Shown here one piece after another: positions 1 through 6,500 of a DNA stretch of 14,086 nt; the first letter of the stretch is position 1, and each line of letters starts with the position of its first letter. The translations under genes and the position numbers were made by a program. The notes beneath the pieces were generated by a model, which was given only the letters and a program-made list of their open reading frames with translations, did not search any database and was not told the origin of the DNA. Location: assembly GCA_043818215.1 (NCBI GenBank), contig JBDRGC010000339.1:1-14086 (forward strand), read 5' to 3'. Source of the DNA: JBDRGC01 sp043818215. Lineage in GTDB: Bacteria > Chloroflexota > Anaerolineae > Anaerolineales > UBA11858.

Positions 1-36
1 CCAACTGCTCCACCAATTTTGACGGTTTGCTTTCAT
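1..36 (-). CDS. 5' end of an unidentified gene (12 codons in window)
   Basis: An ATG at 36-34 on the minus strand opens a frame that runs off the left edge without a stop; the visible residues are MKANRQNWWSSW. A good Shine-Dalgarno, AAAGGAG (44-50), lies 7 nt upstream, so this looks like a real start and not chance. The gene lies 81 bp downstream of the methyltransferase stop in the same direction and may belong to the same restriction or defence operon. That is inference from position only; 12 residues do not allow a family call. Confidence 0.5.
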   Translation of the reverse strand, partial: MKANRQNWWSSW

Positions 37-117
37 AGTCGCGCTCCTTTGTGTTTCTGCGTGACCCAAGCATCCATCTAAATGGCAGATATGTCAACTC
101 ATTTGCTTATTCAGTTT

Positions 118-2259
118 TTAAGGTGCGAAATTTAGGCTAAGATCCCCAAATCCACGCCCGGCGATGCTCACAAAATCCCGTATTGGAGGATAACAACTTT
201 CTAGCTCTCCAATCAATTCAGCATCTCTACCCCCACCCCACATATATGTTTTCCAAAGCCAATCATTTTCTAGAAACTCACTTTGGCGGGCTTTATGTAA
301 ATCTGTTTTATCAATGACAACAGCCTGCAAATGTTCTGCAAAGGCACCGCGTTTTATGGAAATGTATGTAATTCTATTTTGTAAAGATTCCTCTATTCGG
401 ACTGGTGTAAAAAAGACTGCCGCGAACGGGGCAATGGCTTCTTTTCTTTGTTTTCGGAAATATACGTGGCGCACGTGAGCAAAGTTGTAAACAGCGCGGA
501 TATGATTCTCTCTCAGCCATCGTTGGCGCAATGCTTTGCTCTTAGCTTGATGCTTGAATAGCACCCCTGTTGAAACCAATAAACCAATCTCGCCGCCCAG
601 TTTCAACAAGCGCTGTGTTCGCCATATAAAACATTGAGAAAGCTCTCTATCGCCAACCGGGTATCGAAACGCCTGACACCATTCTACAGCTGATTGTTCA
701 TCCGGCGATTTTATCGAAGCTGAACCCCAAGGCGGGTTGCCAATAATGACATCAAATTGACCTTCTTCCAAAGGTAAGATATCCTGCTCAAGCATTCGAA
801 TATCTTTAGCCCTACCGGCGTACGGCCCTTTCTGTTCAATCCGCTCTCGCAATTCATCGTGTTCAGCAGGTGTAAGACAAAACGCATTCACAGGGAATAA
901 ATTTTTTCCACTATCCGGTCGATCAGGTTCATACACCAGTTTGGGCAGTTGCTTATGCCTGCGAATATCGGGTGGTTCCCGAAAGTCCAAAAAAGCGAGA
1001 TACAGGCTAAATGCCGCTATCTGCACAGCAAATTTATTTACATCAATGCCCACAATGCGCTCTTTCAGTAGTTTTATTAATACTTCTCGTGGTAATTGAT
1101 TGATACCGACACCCTGTCGTTGACATTCGTGGTAAACCATGCGCTTATATGCTTCCACGAGAAAAATTCCCGATCCACAGGCGGGGTCAAGTACTCGTGC
1201 ACCTGCGTCGAGTCTGTCTTCCGTCAGACACTCTGTGAGAACGAAGTCAACTAAGGTAGTCGGTGTATAGTGAGTGCCTTTATCTTCTCTTCCCCCATGT
1301 TCGTGATAAAACTCTTCATAAATATTACTAATAAGTTCTATAGGGATGATGTGAAACTGGTAAGCCCAAAAGAGCAAATCAGGTTGGTCCCCCATACTTC
1401 GGCCTGATAGGAAGTCCTGCAACAAATGTAAATCCGATTCTTGAATTGCCCCCTTCTCCTCATAACTTAGCGGGAACAGATCTCCATTGAAATCCTCATT
1501 CAATTTGTAAAACAGTTGGTAAGTGTCCTCTTTGCTGCTCAAAACATCAGCATAACAACGATATTTTCCATTCCTGCTGACATCTTCATCAGCGAAGTAA
1601 TCCTCTACCAGTACCTTACGATCTTCAAGGTATCGAATAAAAATAGAACGTCCAATCAACGCGTGGACATACTCCCGCTTCTTCCCATTCGGATCTTCTA
1701 GTTTTTGTCGCAGTAATCGCAAGTTCTTGAGCAGCCATTGATCAACGCGGTTCTCATGGTCAAAGTTCTCGCTTCTCCGCTGAAAGAGACGTCCACTTTC
1801 AATTTCTGAGCGCGAGAACTCATGCAGTGTTTCGGCGACCTGCGTGATATCCTTTACAATCTCCAAATAACGTCTCTGAGAGTCCCACTCTTCTAAATCA
1901 GGGGCTGGTTTTTGATAAGCACTATAGACACGCAATTCGCCCGGTAGGGCTACAAAAAACAGAGGAACGCGGCTTGTATTCCAAACCCTCAAGTGCAGTT
2001 GACGAATTTCATCCTCGACTGCTTCAGTGTCTGCATTTAAATCAGTATCACATTTGAAGAATAAAACTGTAGGGTAATCCCCCACGAAAAAAATGCTCTC
2101 AGCGTCAAGATCACGGGCTTGTTCAAGCCAACTGACCTGGGCTAAACCAGGCTGGAGGGTAGTATCAGCTAATTGATAGTAACCAACCCCCACCGTAAAT
2201 TCAAGTTTTTTATAAGCTTCCCGTAGAAAGTCGCCAGAGTTTGTTTGTGTACTAATCAT
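118..2259 (-). CDS. Eco57I/PglX-like N6-adenine DNA methyltransferase, probably lacking its C-terminal part
   Basis: This is an adenine-N6 DNA methyltransferase that uses S-adenosylmethionine, of the large class found in type IIG (Eco57I-like) and type I/BREX-related systems. Visible motifs in its 713 residues are GTHYTP (about 328-333), motif I DPACGSG (358-364, SAM binding), GIDVNKFAV (about 404-412) and the catalytic motif IV NPPW (508-511). The first 320 residues are mostly helical and charged, and I see no clear PD-(D/E)XK nuclease motif. The frame stops soon after GRGFGDLSLNFAP. Relatives usually continue for some 200-400 residues of target-recognition domain, and the remaining 117 bases hold no obvious continuation in any minus frame. 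It could be a truncated gene, a frameshift remnant, or one subunit of a split system whose next gene starts at 36. Base composition looks more AT-rich by eye than nadE or the pyr genes, which fits horizontal acquisition. The chosen start is the first ATG. Confidence 0.85.
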   Translation of the reverse strand: MISTQTNSGDFLREAYKKLEFTVGVGYYQLADTTLQPGLAQVSWLEQARDLDAESIFFVGDYPTVLFFKCDTDLNADTEAVEDEIRQLHLRVWNTSRVPLFFVALPGELRVYSAYQKPAPDLEEWDSQRRYLEIVKDITQVAETLHEFSRSEIESGRLFQRRSENFDHENRVDQWLLKNLRLLRQKLEDPNGKKREYVHALIGRSIFIRYLEDRKVLVEDYFADEDVSRNGKYRCYADVLSSKEDTYQLFYKLNEDFNGDLFPLSYEEKGAIQESDLHLLQDFLSGRSMGDQPDLLFWAYQFHIIPIELISNIYEEFYHEHGGREDKGTHYTPTTLVDFVLTECLTEDRLDAGARVLDPACGSGIFLVEAYKRMVYHECQRQGVGINQLPREVLIKLLKERIVGIDVNKFAVQIAAFSLYLAFLDFREPPDIRRHKQLPKLVYEPDRPDSGKNLFPVNAFCLTPAEHDELRERIEQKGPYAGRAKDIRMLEQDILPLEEGQFDVIIGNPPWGSASIKSPDEQSAVEWCQAFRYPVGDRELSQCFIWRTQRLLKLGGEIGLLVSTGVLFKHQAKSKALRQRWLRENHIRAVYNFAHVRHVYFRKQRKEAIAPFAAVFFTPVRIEESLQNRITYISIKRGAFAEHLQAVVIDKTDLHKARQSEFLENDWLWKTYMWGGGRDAELIGELESCYPPIRDFVSIAGRGFGDLSLNFAP

Positions 2260-2403
2260 TTTGGCTGCCCACTTCCACAGTACATCCTGCTACCATAAAC
2301 AAAGTTTACAATGATAACCGACCCTAGTTACATTATACTACAAGTCCAGAACAGGCGTTCGTGAAAATCGGGTACAATTGTCCTGTTCTCATAGGAATGT
2401 CTT
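2260..2403. promoter_or_regulatory. Divergent promoter region with LexA-like palindrome between methyltransferase gene and nadE
   Basis: The 144-bp spacer serves two divergent genes. For the minus gene there is a TATAAT at 2337-2332. For nadE there is a TACAAT at 2373-2378 and a weak ribosome-binding sequence AGGAAT just before the ATG. An exact GAAC-AGGC-GTTC palindrome (2349-2360) lies where the -35 region of both promoters would fall. GAAC-N4-GTTC is the core of the Bacillus-type SOS (LexA) box. A longer inverted repeat, AGAACAGG (2348-2355) and CCTGTTCT (2382-2389), brackets the nadE -10. The motifs are seen; regulation by LexA is inference, and no -35 matches the consensus well. Confidence 0.4.
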
Positions 2404-3189
2404 ATGACCAACCTCATCATCAACGTCCCACTAACCCGCCAAATCTTAACCGGTTTCATCAGCAGCGAAATGAGGCGGGCCGGATTCAGCCGGGGGGTGA
2501 TCGGCCTCTCCGGGGGCATCGACTCGGCCCTGAGCTGTTTCCTGGCTGCCGAGGCTCTCGGCCCGGAGAACGTCCTCGCCGTGCGGATGCCCTACAAGGC
2601 TTCATCGCCAGACTCGCTGGCACACGCCCAACTACTAATCGAGGCCACTGGCGTGCAGTCCCTGACCATACCCATCACCGCAATGGTTGATCCACTTTTC
2701 GACCGTTTTCCTGAGGCCGGCGCCCTGCGCCGCGGAAATGTGATGGCCCGCGCCCGCATGACCATACTTTACGACCAGTCGGCAGCCTGCGACGGATTGG
2801 TGGTCGGCACCGGCAACAAAACTGAAATCCTACTGGGGTACACCACCCTGTACGGAGATTCGGCTTGTGCCTTCAACCCCATCGGAGACATGTACAAAAC
2901 CCAGGTGCGGCAACTGTCGCGTGCGGTTGGCCTTCCCAGCGTCATAATCGACAAACCTCCCTCCGCCGACCTGTGGACTGGGCAAACCGACGAAGATGAG
3001 TTGGGCTTCACTTACGAGGAAGTCGACAAATTGCTCTACTTGCTCATCGACCAACACTGCACCCCCGAAGATTGCGTCGAGGCCGGGTTCTCAGATGTCT
3101 TCGTACGCCAGGTCGTCGAGCGGGTACGCGGCAGCCAATTCAAGCGCGTTATGCCGCCTATTGCCAGGCTGACCAATTTCACCGCTTGA
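2404..3189 (+). CDS. nadE: NH3-dependent NAD+ synthetase
   Basis: It catalyses the last step of NAD+ synthesis: deamido-NAD+ is adenylated with ATP and amidated with ammonia in the cytoplasm. The 261 residues are the normal length for the ammonia-only form; no glutaminase (nitrilase) domain is fused. Signatures are the PP-loop SGGIDSA (36-42), the GNVMARARM segment (111-119), GTGNKTE (135-141) with its Lys and Glu, and KPPSADLWTGQTDEDELG (184-201), which covers the active site. The gene stands alone on the plus strand, divergent from the methyltransferase and convergent with pyrD, and has no repeat arrays inside, unlike the pyr genes. The start is well placed before the first conserved helix. 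Confidence 0.95.
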   Translation: MTNLIINVPLTRQILTGFISSEMRRAGFSRGVIGLSGGIDSALSCFLAAEALGPENVLAVRMPYKASSPDSLAHAQLLIEATGVQSLTIPITAMVDPLFDRFPEAGALRRGNVMARARMTILYDQSAACDGLVVGTGNKTEILLGYTTLYGDSACAFNPIGDMYKTQVRQLSRAVGLPSVIIDKPPSADLWTGQTDEDELGFTYEEVDKLLYLLIDQHCTPEDCVEAGFSDVFVRQVVERVRGSQFKRVMPPIARLTNFTA

Positions 3190-3244
3190 CTCCTGACGCG
3201 TTTCACTCCACACATCAGGAATATAAGTTCAAGCGGTTGTGTCA

Positions 3245-3298
3245 ATAGAACGCGGACACCTGCACTTGCCGCAGGTACAAGTGTCCGCGGTCTATTTT
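3245..3298. terminator. Strong hairpin between convergent nadE and pyrD; member of a dispersed palindrome family
   Basis: ATAGA plus CGCGGACAC (3245-3259) pairs with GTGTCCGCG plus TCTAT (3281-3295), about 14 pairs with one mismatch, followed by TTT on the plus strand. The loop can fold again (ACCTGC with GCAGGT, or CACTTG with CAAGTG). It lies 55 bp after nadE and 33 bp after the pyrD stop, so a bidirectional terminator role is plausible, although the T run is short. Its core resembles elements at about 8866-8899 and 9383-9421, so it may be a mobile palindromic repeat used as a terminator. Confidence 0.55.
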
Positions 3299-3330
3299 AG
3301 CTGCGGTTGAGTAGCTATTTTTGGGGATAG

Positions 3331-4353
3331 TTAGTGTGTGGCTAATTCCCCCACAATCTCCCGCACCAACCCCGGCCCAGCGTAAATCAACCCCGTGTAA
3401 ACCTGCACCAAAGACGCACCCGCATCCAGCATGGCACGCGCATCCTGCGGTGACATAATTCCCCCCACCCCGATAATTGGCAGCTTTCCGCCTGTGAGCC
3501 GTGAAATCTGGCGCACCACCTCGATACTGCGTTGACTCAGCGGCGCGCCGCTGAGTCCGCCTGCCTCGCCTCCCACAGGGGAGCGCAACCCCTCCCGGCT
3601 GATACTCGTGTTGGTGGCAATTACCCCGTCCATCCCGGTGCGGATGATGGCATCCAGGGCGTCGTCGAGTTCGGCGTCGGTCAGGTCGGGGGCCAGCTTG
3701 ACCAAAATTGGACGGGGGACGGGGGACTGGAGACGAGCAGCGGCCAGTTGACCGAGTAAATCTGCGAGCAATTCGCGGGCTTGCAGGCGGCGCAGGCCCA
3801 CAGTGTTGGGCGAACTGACGTTGACGGCCATATAGTCGGCCAGGGGCGAGAACTTTTCCAACAAGTAGAGATAATCGCGAGCGGCTTCTTCGTTGGGGGT
3901 ATCTTTGTTTTTGCCGATGTTGAGACCTAAGACGACGGGGGACGGAGGACGGGGGACGGGGGACAGACGATGGGCCACGAAATCGGCTCCGCGGCCGGGG
4001 AAGCCCATGCGGTTGATGACGGCCTGCTCCTCGGGAATGCGGAAGATGCGCGGCCTGGGGTTGCCCGCTTGGGGCCGCGGCGTGACGGTCCCAATCTCGA
4101 TGTGCCCAAATCCCAGGCAAGCCAGCCCCCGCCAGGCCAGACCGTCTTTGTCGTAACCCGCGGCCAATCCCACGGGATTAGGGAATGTCAACCCGAAGGC
4201 TTCCACCGGGGATTGGCTGCGCGCGACGAAGGAGCGCTGAAGCAACCACCGCAGTGGCGAAAATGCACCCGTGATGCGTAAAATGTGAATAGTGAGCTCG
4301 TGGGCGCGCTCGGGGTCGAGGCGGAAGAGGAGGGGGCGGAGGAGTTGGTACAT
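3331..4353 (-). CDS. pyrD: Dihydroorotate dehydrogenase, class 2 (quinone-dependent)
   Basis: It oxidises dihydroorotate to orotate with FMN and passes electrons to membrane quinones. The 340 residues include the N-terminal helical stretch typical of class 2 enzymes (MYQLLRPLLFRLDPERAHEL) that docks on the membrane, then GLAAGYDKDG (62-71), the FMN/substrate segment INRMGFPG (113-120), NIGKNKDT (145-152), the catalytic serine in NVSSPNT (178-184, probably Ser181), LVKLAPDL (217-224), ATNTS (246-250) and GVGGI (295-299). Two patches are repeat-derived: LSPVPRPPSPV (130-140) and RLQSPVPRP (207-215). They coincide with GACGGGG heptamers at 3934-3968 and 3711-3735. Both sit in surface linkers between conserved blocks, so the enzyme is probably active. 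It is the last gene of the pyr cluster. A C-rich array ends about 3 bp before the ATG and no Shine-Dalgarno is visible. Confidence 0.95.
   Translation of the reverse strand: MYQLLRPLLFRLDPERAHELTIHILRITGAFSPLRWLLQRSFVARSQSPVEAFGLTFPNPVGLAAGYDKDGLAWRGLACLGFGHIEIGTVTPRPQAGNPRPRIFRIPEEQAVINRMGFPGRGADFVAHRLSPVPRPPSPVVLGLNIGKNKDTPNEEAARDYLYLLEKFSPLADYMAVNVSSPNTVGLRRLQARELLADLLGQLAAARLQSPVPRPILVKLAPDLTDAELDDALDAIIRTGMDGVIATNTSISREGLRSPVGGEAGGLSGAPLSQRSIEVVRQISRLTGGKLPIIGVGGIMSPQDARAMLDAGASLVQVYTGLIYAGPGLVREIVGELATH
3711..3735. repeat. Heptamer repeat patch inside pyrD (second)
   Basis: Three and a half units of GACGGGG/GACTGGA on the plus strand. On the pyrD sense strand they read as SPVPRP. They sit just before the conserved ILVKLAPDL strand and keep the frame. 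Confidence 0.8.
3934..3968. repeat. Heptamer repeat patch inside pyrD (first)
   Basis: Five units, GACGGGG, GACGGAG, GACGGGG, GACGGGG and GACAGAC. On the sense strand they read LSPVPRPPSPV, between the RGADFVAHR helix and the VLGLNIGKNKDT strand of PyrD. The unit family is the same as in pyrFE (5624-5672) and in the pyrB-pyrFE spacer. Confidence 0.85.
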
Positions 4354-4664
4354 TTGGGAACTAGGGATTAGGGGTTAGGGACTAGGGGGTTAGGGACTAG
4401 GGGGTCAGGGGACTGGGGCCAGGCAATTAGTATGTTACAAATGAAATCCTTGCACAAAAAACAAGAACATTTACCACGAAGGCACAAAGGCACGAAGGAA
4501 AAACTTTTAATATCTTAACTTTGTGTCTTGGTGCCTTAGTGGTGAGAAATTCCTTTTGGTTCCGGCTTGTCCGGGTTAGGGACTAGGAATCATGGACTGG
4601 TGTACTGATCCCTGGTGCCTGATCCTTGACCCTAGCCCCTAGCCCCTAGTCCCTAGCCCCTGAT
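4354..4664. repeat. pyrFE-pyrD spacer built of nested inverted repeats
   Basis: The 311-bp spacer has no gene. It holds a G-rich array of AGGGATT/AGGGACT/AGGGGGTT units (4356-4418), a partial G-rich stretch at 4573-4586, and a C-rich array of CTAGCCC/CTAGTCC units (4628-4661), which is complementary to the first. Nested between them is an imperfect inverted repeat of about 25 bp: ACCACGAAGGCACAAAGG... (4473-4497) against ...CTTGGTGCCTTAGTGGT (about 4519-4543). Elements of the ACCACgAAGGCACaAAG type are, to my knowledge, widespread dispersed repeats in bacterial genomes. The transcript could fold into one long hairpin between the two genes. I see no promoter in it. Confidence 0.75.
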
Positions 4665-6326
4665 CTACCGTCTCGCCAGGAACTCTCTCACTTCGATTAT
4701 CTTCTTGGTTTCTACCTTCCCTGTCTGTGCGTAATAATCCAGCAACTGCGGCAGGGTCAACACGGCGTGGAGGCGGTAGCCGCGCTCGGCCAACACGTCG
4801 GCCCCGCCGGACTGGCGGTCGATGAGCACGAGTACATCTTCGACTTCCAATCCCGCGGCGGCAAGTTGCTCGATACCCTCGAATTTGCTGCCGCCGGTGG
4901 TGATGAGATCATCGACCACCACCACTCGCTCACCCGGCTTGAAGACGCCTTCGATGGCAGCCTTCGTGCCGTAAGATTTGGCTTCTTTGCGCGGGTATAT
5001 CATCGGCCACCCGCCGTAGAGGCTGATAGCGGTGGCGATGGGCATAGCCGCGTAGGGCAGCGCGGCCAGCCGGTCGAAGTGTAAATTACGCAAGATGGGC
5101 ACATAAGCAAGCGCGACTTCGGACAACAATTGGGGGAAACCTGCCAGACGGCGTAGATCGATATATATCGGAGATTCAATCCCAGATTTGAGGGTGAAGC
5201 GGCCAAATTGGATGCAGCCAGCGTCTAGGAGACTATCGGCCAGTTTCCGGTGTTCAGTATTCAGTGCATAGTTTTCAACGACCGCAGACTGAATACTGAA
5301 CACTGAACACTGAACACTGAATACTGATCTTTCCCGATTGATCGCCTCCCGCAACTCCCGCGCCGCCTGACGGGGATTCTTCGCCCGCGAGATGCCTCGC
5401 GAGACCGGGATGAGCATCCCCAGCCCATCGGCGCGCAGACCAGCGCGGAGGGCAGCGCGCAGGTCACCTCCCTGCGCGCCAACGCCGGGGGCCAGAATCC
5501 ACACCTCGGGGGCCGCGGCCCGGACGCGCGCCAGAGATTCGGGCTGCGTGGCCCCGACGACGATGCCGAGGTTGTCGCGAGTGTTCCAGGTTTGGGCCAG
5601 TCGGGCGACATGAATGTGGAGCGGGACGGGGGACGGAGGACGGAAGACGGGGGACGGAGGACAGAGGACGGATGGCGAATGGCGAATGGCGGATGGCGAA
5701 TGGCGAATGGCGGATGGCGAATGGCGAATGGCGGATGGCGAATGGCGAATGGCGGATGGCGAATGGCGAATGGCGGCATTGTCGCCGCTCTCCAATCTCC
5801 AATCTCCAATCTCCAATCCCCAATCTCCAACCTCCAATCTCCAATCTCCAGTCACCAACAGATCTTGCAAATCAGCCGCCCCCGGGTTGGATGTCTTGCA
5901 CAGCAAAAAGGCGCCCTTTACAGGGTCGGTGATGAAAGGATCAATCGAATCTTTGCCGAGATACGGCGAGAGGGTGATGGCATCCGCTCCGAGAGTCTGG
6001 AAGGCCGCCTGGGCGTAGGCCTGAGCCGTTGACGAAATATCGCCGCGCTTGGCGTCCAAAATCACGGGAATGCCATCGGGGATAGCCGCAATCACATCCC
6101 GCAAGGCAGCTATCCCTTCGGGGCCAAGGGCCTCGAAAAAGGCGGCATTGGGCTTATAGGCCGCGGCCACATCAACGGTGGCCTCTATCAATCGGAGACA
6201 AAACTCCATAGCGGCAGCCCCGGACGCAGGCTCCGGTAAATCACTCGGATGGGGGTCGAGGCCGACACAAAGGAGGGAATCAACCGCGCGGATTCGGGAT
6301 TCAAGTCGAGAGAAAAAAGTTTTCAT
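4665..6326 (-). CDS. pyrFE: Bifunctional orotidine-5'-phosphate decarboxylase / orotate phosphoribosyltransferase with in-frame repeat insertions
   Basis: It carries out the last two steps to UMP: the C-terminal OPRT joins orotate to PRPP and the N-terminal OMP decarboxylase removes CO2. The domain order is the reverse of mammalian UMP synthase. OMPDC shows LLCVGLDPHPSDLP (18-31), AAYKPNAAFFE (55-65), the catalytic DAKRGDISST (91-100), LSPYLGKDS (119-127), KTSNPGA (144-150), LHIHVA (236-241) and LAPGVGAQGGD (278-288). OPRT shows FGRFTLKSGIESPIYIDLR (374-392), PRKEAKSYGT (445-454) and the PRPP loop VVVVDDLITTGG (468-479). Length is 553 residues against roughly 470-480 expected. Residues 159-235 are heptamer-derived (GDWRLE and IRHSPSA repeats) and lie between the LQDL and LHIHV segments of OMPDC; residues 334-358 (SVFSVQC repeats and flank) form the interdomain linker. 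I chose ATG 6326 because the frame upstream to 6479 encodes only repeat. No Shine-Dalgarno is visible. Confidence 0.93.
   Translation of the reverse strand: MKTFFSRLESRIRAVDSLLCVGLDPHPSDLPEPASGAAAMEFCLRLIEATVDVAAAYKPNAAFFEALGPEGIAALRDVIAAIPDGIPVILDAKRGDISSTAQAYAQAAFQTLGADAITLSPYLGKDSIDPFITDPVKGAFLLCKTSNPGAADLQDLLVTGDWRLEVGDWGLEIGDWRLESGDNAAIRHSPSAIRHSPSAIRHSPSAIRHSPSAIRHSPSVLCPPSPVFRPPSPVPLHIHVARLAQTWNTRDNLGIVVGATQPESLARVRAAAPEVWILAPGVGAQGGDLRAALRAGLRADGLGMLIPVSRGISRAKNPRQAARELREAINRERSVFSVQCSVFSIQSAVVENYALNTEHRKLADSLLDAGCIQFGRFTLKSGIESPIYIDLRRLAGFPQLLSEVALAYVPILRNLHFDRLAALPYAAMPIATAISLYGGWPMIYPRKEAKSYGTKAAIEGVFKPGERVVVVDDLITTGGSKFEGIEQLAAAGLEVEDVLVLIDRQSGGADVLAERGYRLHAVLTLPQLLDYYAQTGKVETKKIIEVREFLARR
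5250..5327. repeat. Inverted pair of TTCAGTG heptamer arrays in the pyrFE interdomain linker
   Basis: Two TTCAGTR units (5250-5266) are followed, after a 19-bp spacer, by six complementary units of the CACTGAA/TACTGAA type (5286-5327). On the sense strand they read as SVFSVQC SVFSIQS, and they sit exactly between the OMP decarboxylase and OPRT domains. The two arms can form an mRNA hairpin. Confidence 0.85.
5624..5850. repeat. Large heptamer array inside the OMP decarboxylase domain of pyrFE
   Basis: Plus strand: seven GACGGRR-type units, then fifteen GGCGAAT/GGCGGAT units ordered as a 21-bp superunit (GAAT, GAAT, GGAT) repeated five times, then a short unique piece (5776-5789), then about nine TCCAATC-type units in the opposite purine sense (5790-5850). 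The 21-bp superunit has no stop codon in any of the six frames. On the sense strand it reads as five copies of the seven-residue IRHSPSA. Confidence 0.95.
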
Positions 6327-6500
6327 AGAAATCTGACGGGGCGGAAGACGGGGGGCGGAAGACGGGGGACGGAAGACGGGGGGCGGAAGACGGGGGACGG
6401 AAGACGGGAGACGGAAGACGGGAGACGGAGTCTTATCATCGGTCCGGTCTTCGGTCATCCAACATCGGTCATCCGTCATCAGTCATCGGTCTTACGTCTG
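6327..6500. repeat. pyrB-pyrFE spacer: heptamer arrays
   Basis: The whole 174-bp spacer is repeat: GACGGAA/GACGGGG/GGCGGAA/GACGGGA units (6336-6428), then an oppositely oriented set of ATCGGTC/ATCCGTC/ATCAGTC units (6434-6491) that stops 9 bp before the pyrB stop codon. No Shine-Dalgarno or promoter for pyrFE is visible. The array is open in the pyrFE frame, which hides the true start. Confidence 0.85.

Noticed and set aside
3242..4120. 292-codon minus-strand frame overlapping pyrD
   Set aside because: Arg/Pro/His-rich, low-complexity out-of-frame reading of pyrD with no recognisable motif.
5624..5850. CRISPR array
   Set aside because: Units are 7 bp without unique spacers of constant length, and no cas genes are near.
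5592..6032. Plus-strand open frames reading MANGEWRMANGE-type repeats
   Set aside because: They are shadows of the pyrFE array. The 21-bp superunit is open in all six frames, so long frames arise automatically; they have no ribosome-binding site or conserved flank.
6327..6479. N-terminal extension of PyrFE (starting at 6479) as part of the protein
   Set aside because: It is encoded only by heptamer repeats, while MKTFFSRLESRIRAVDSLLCVGLDP is the normal beginning of this OMPDC class.
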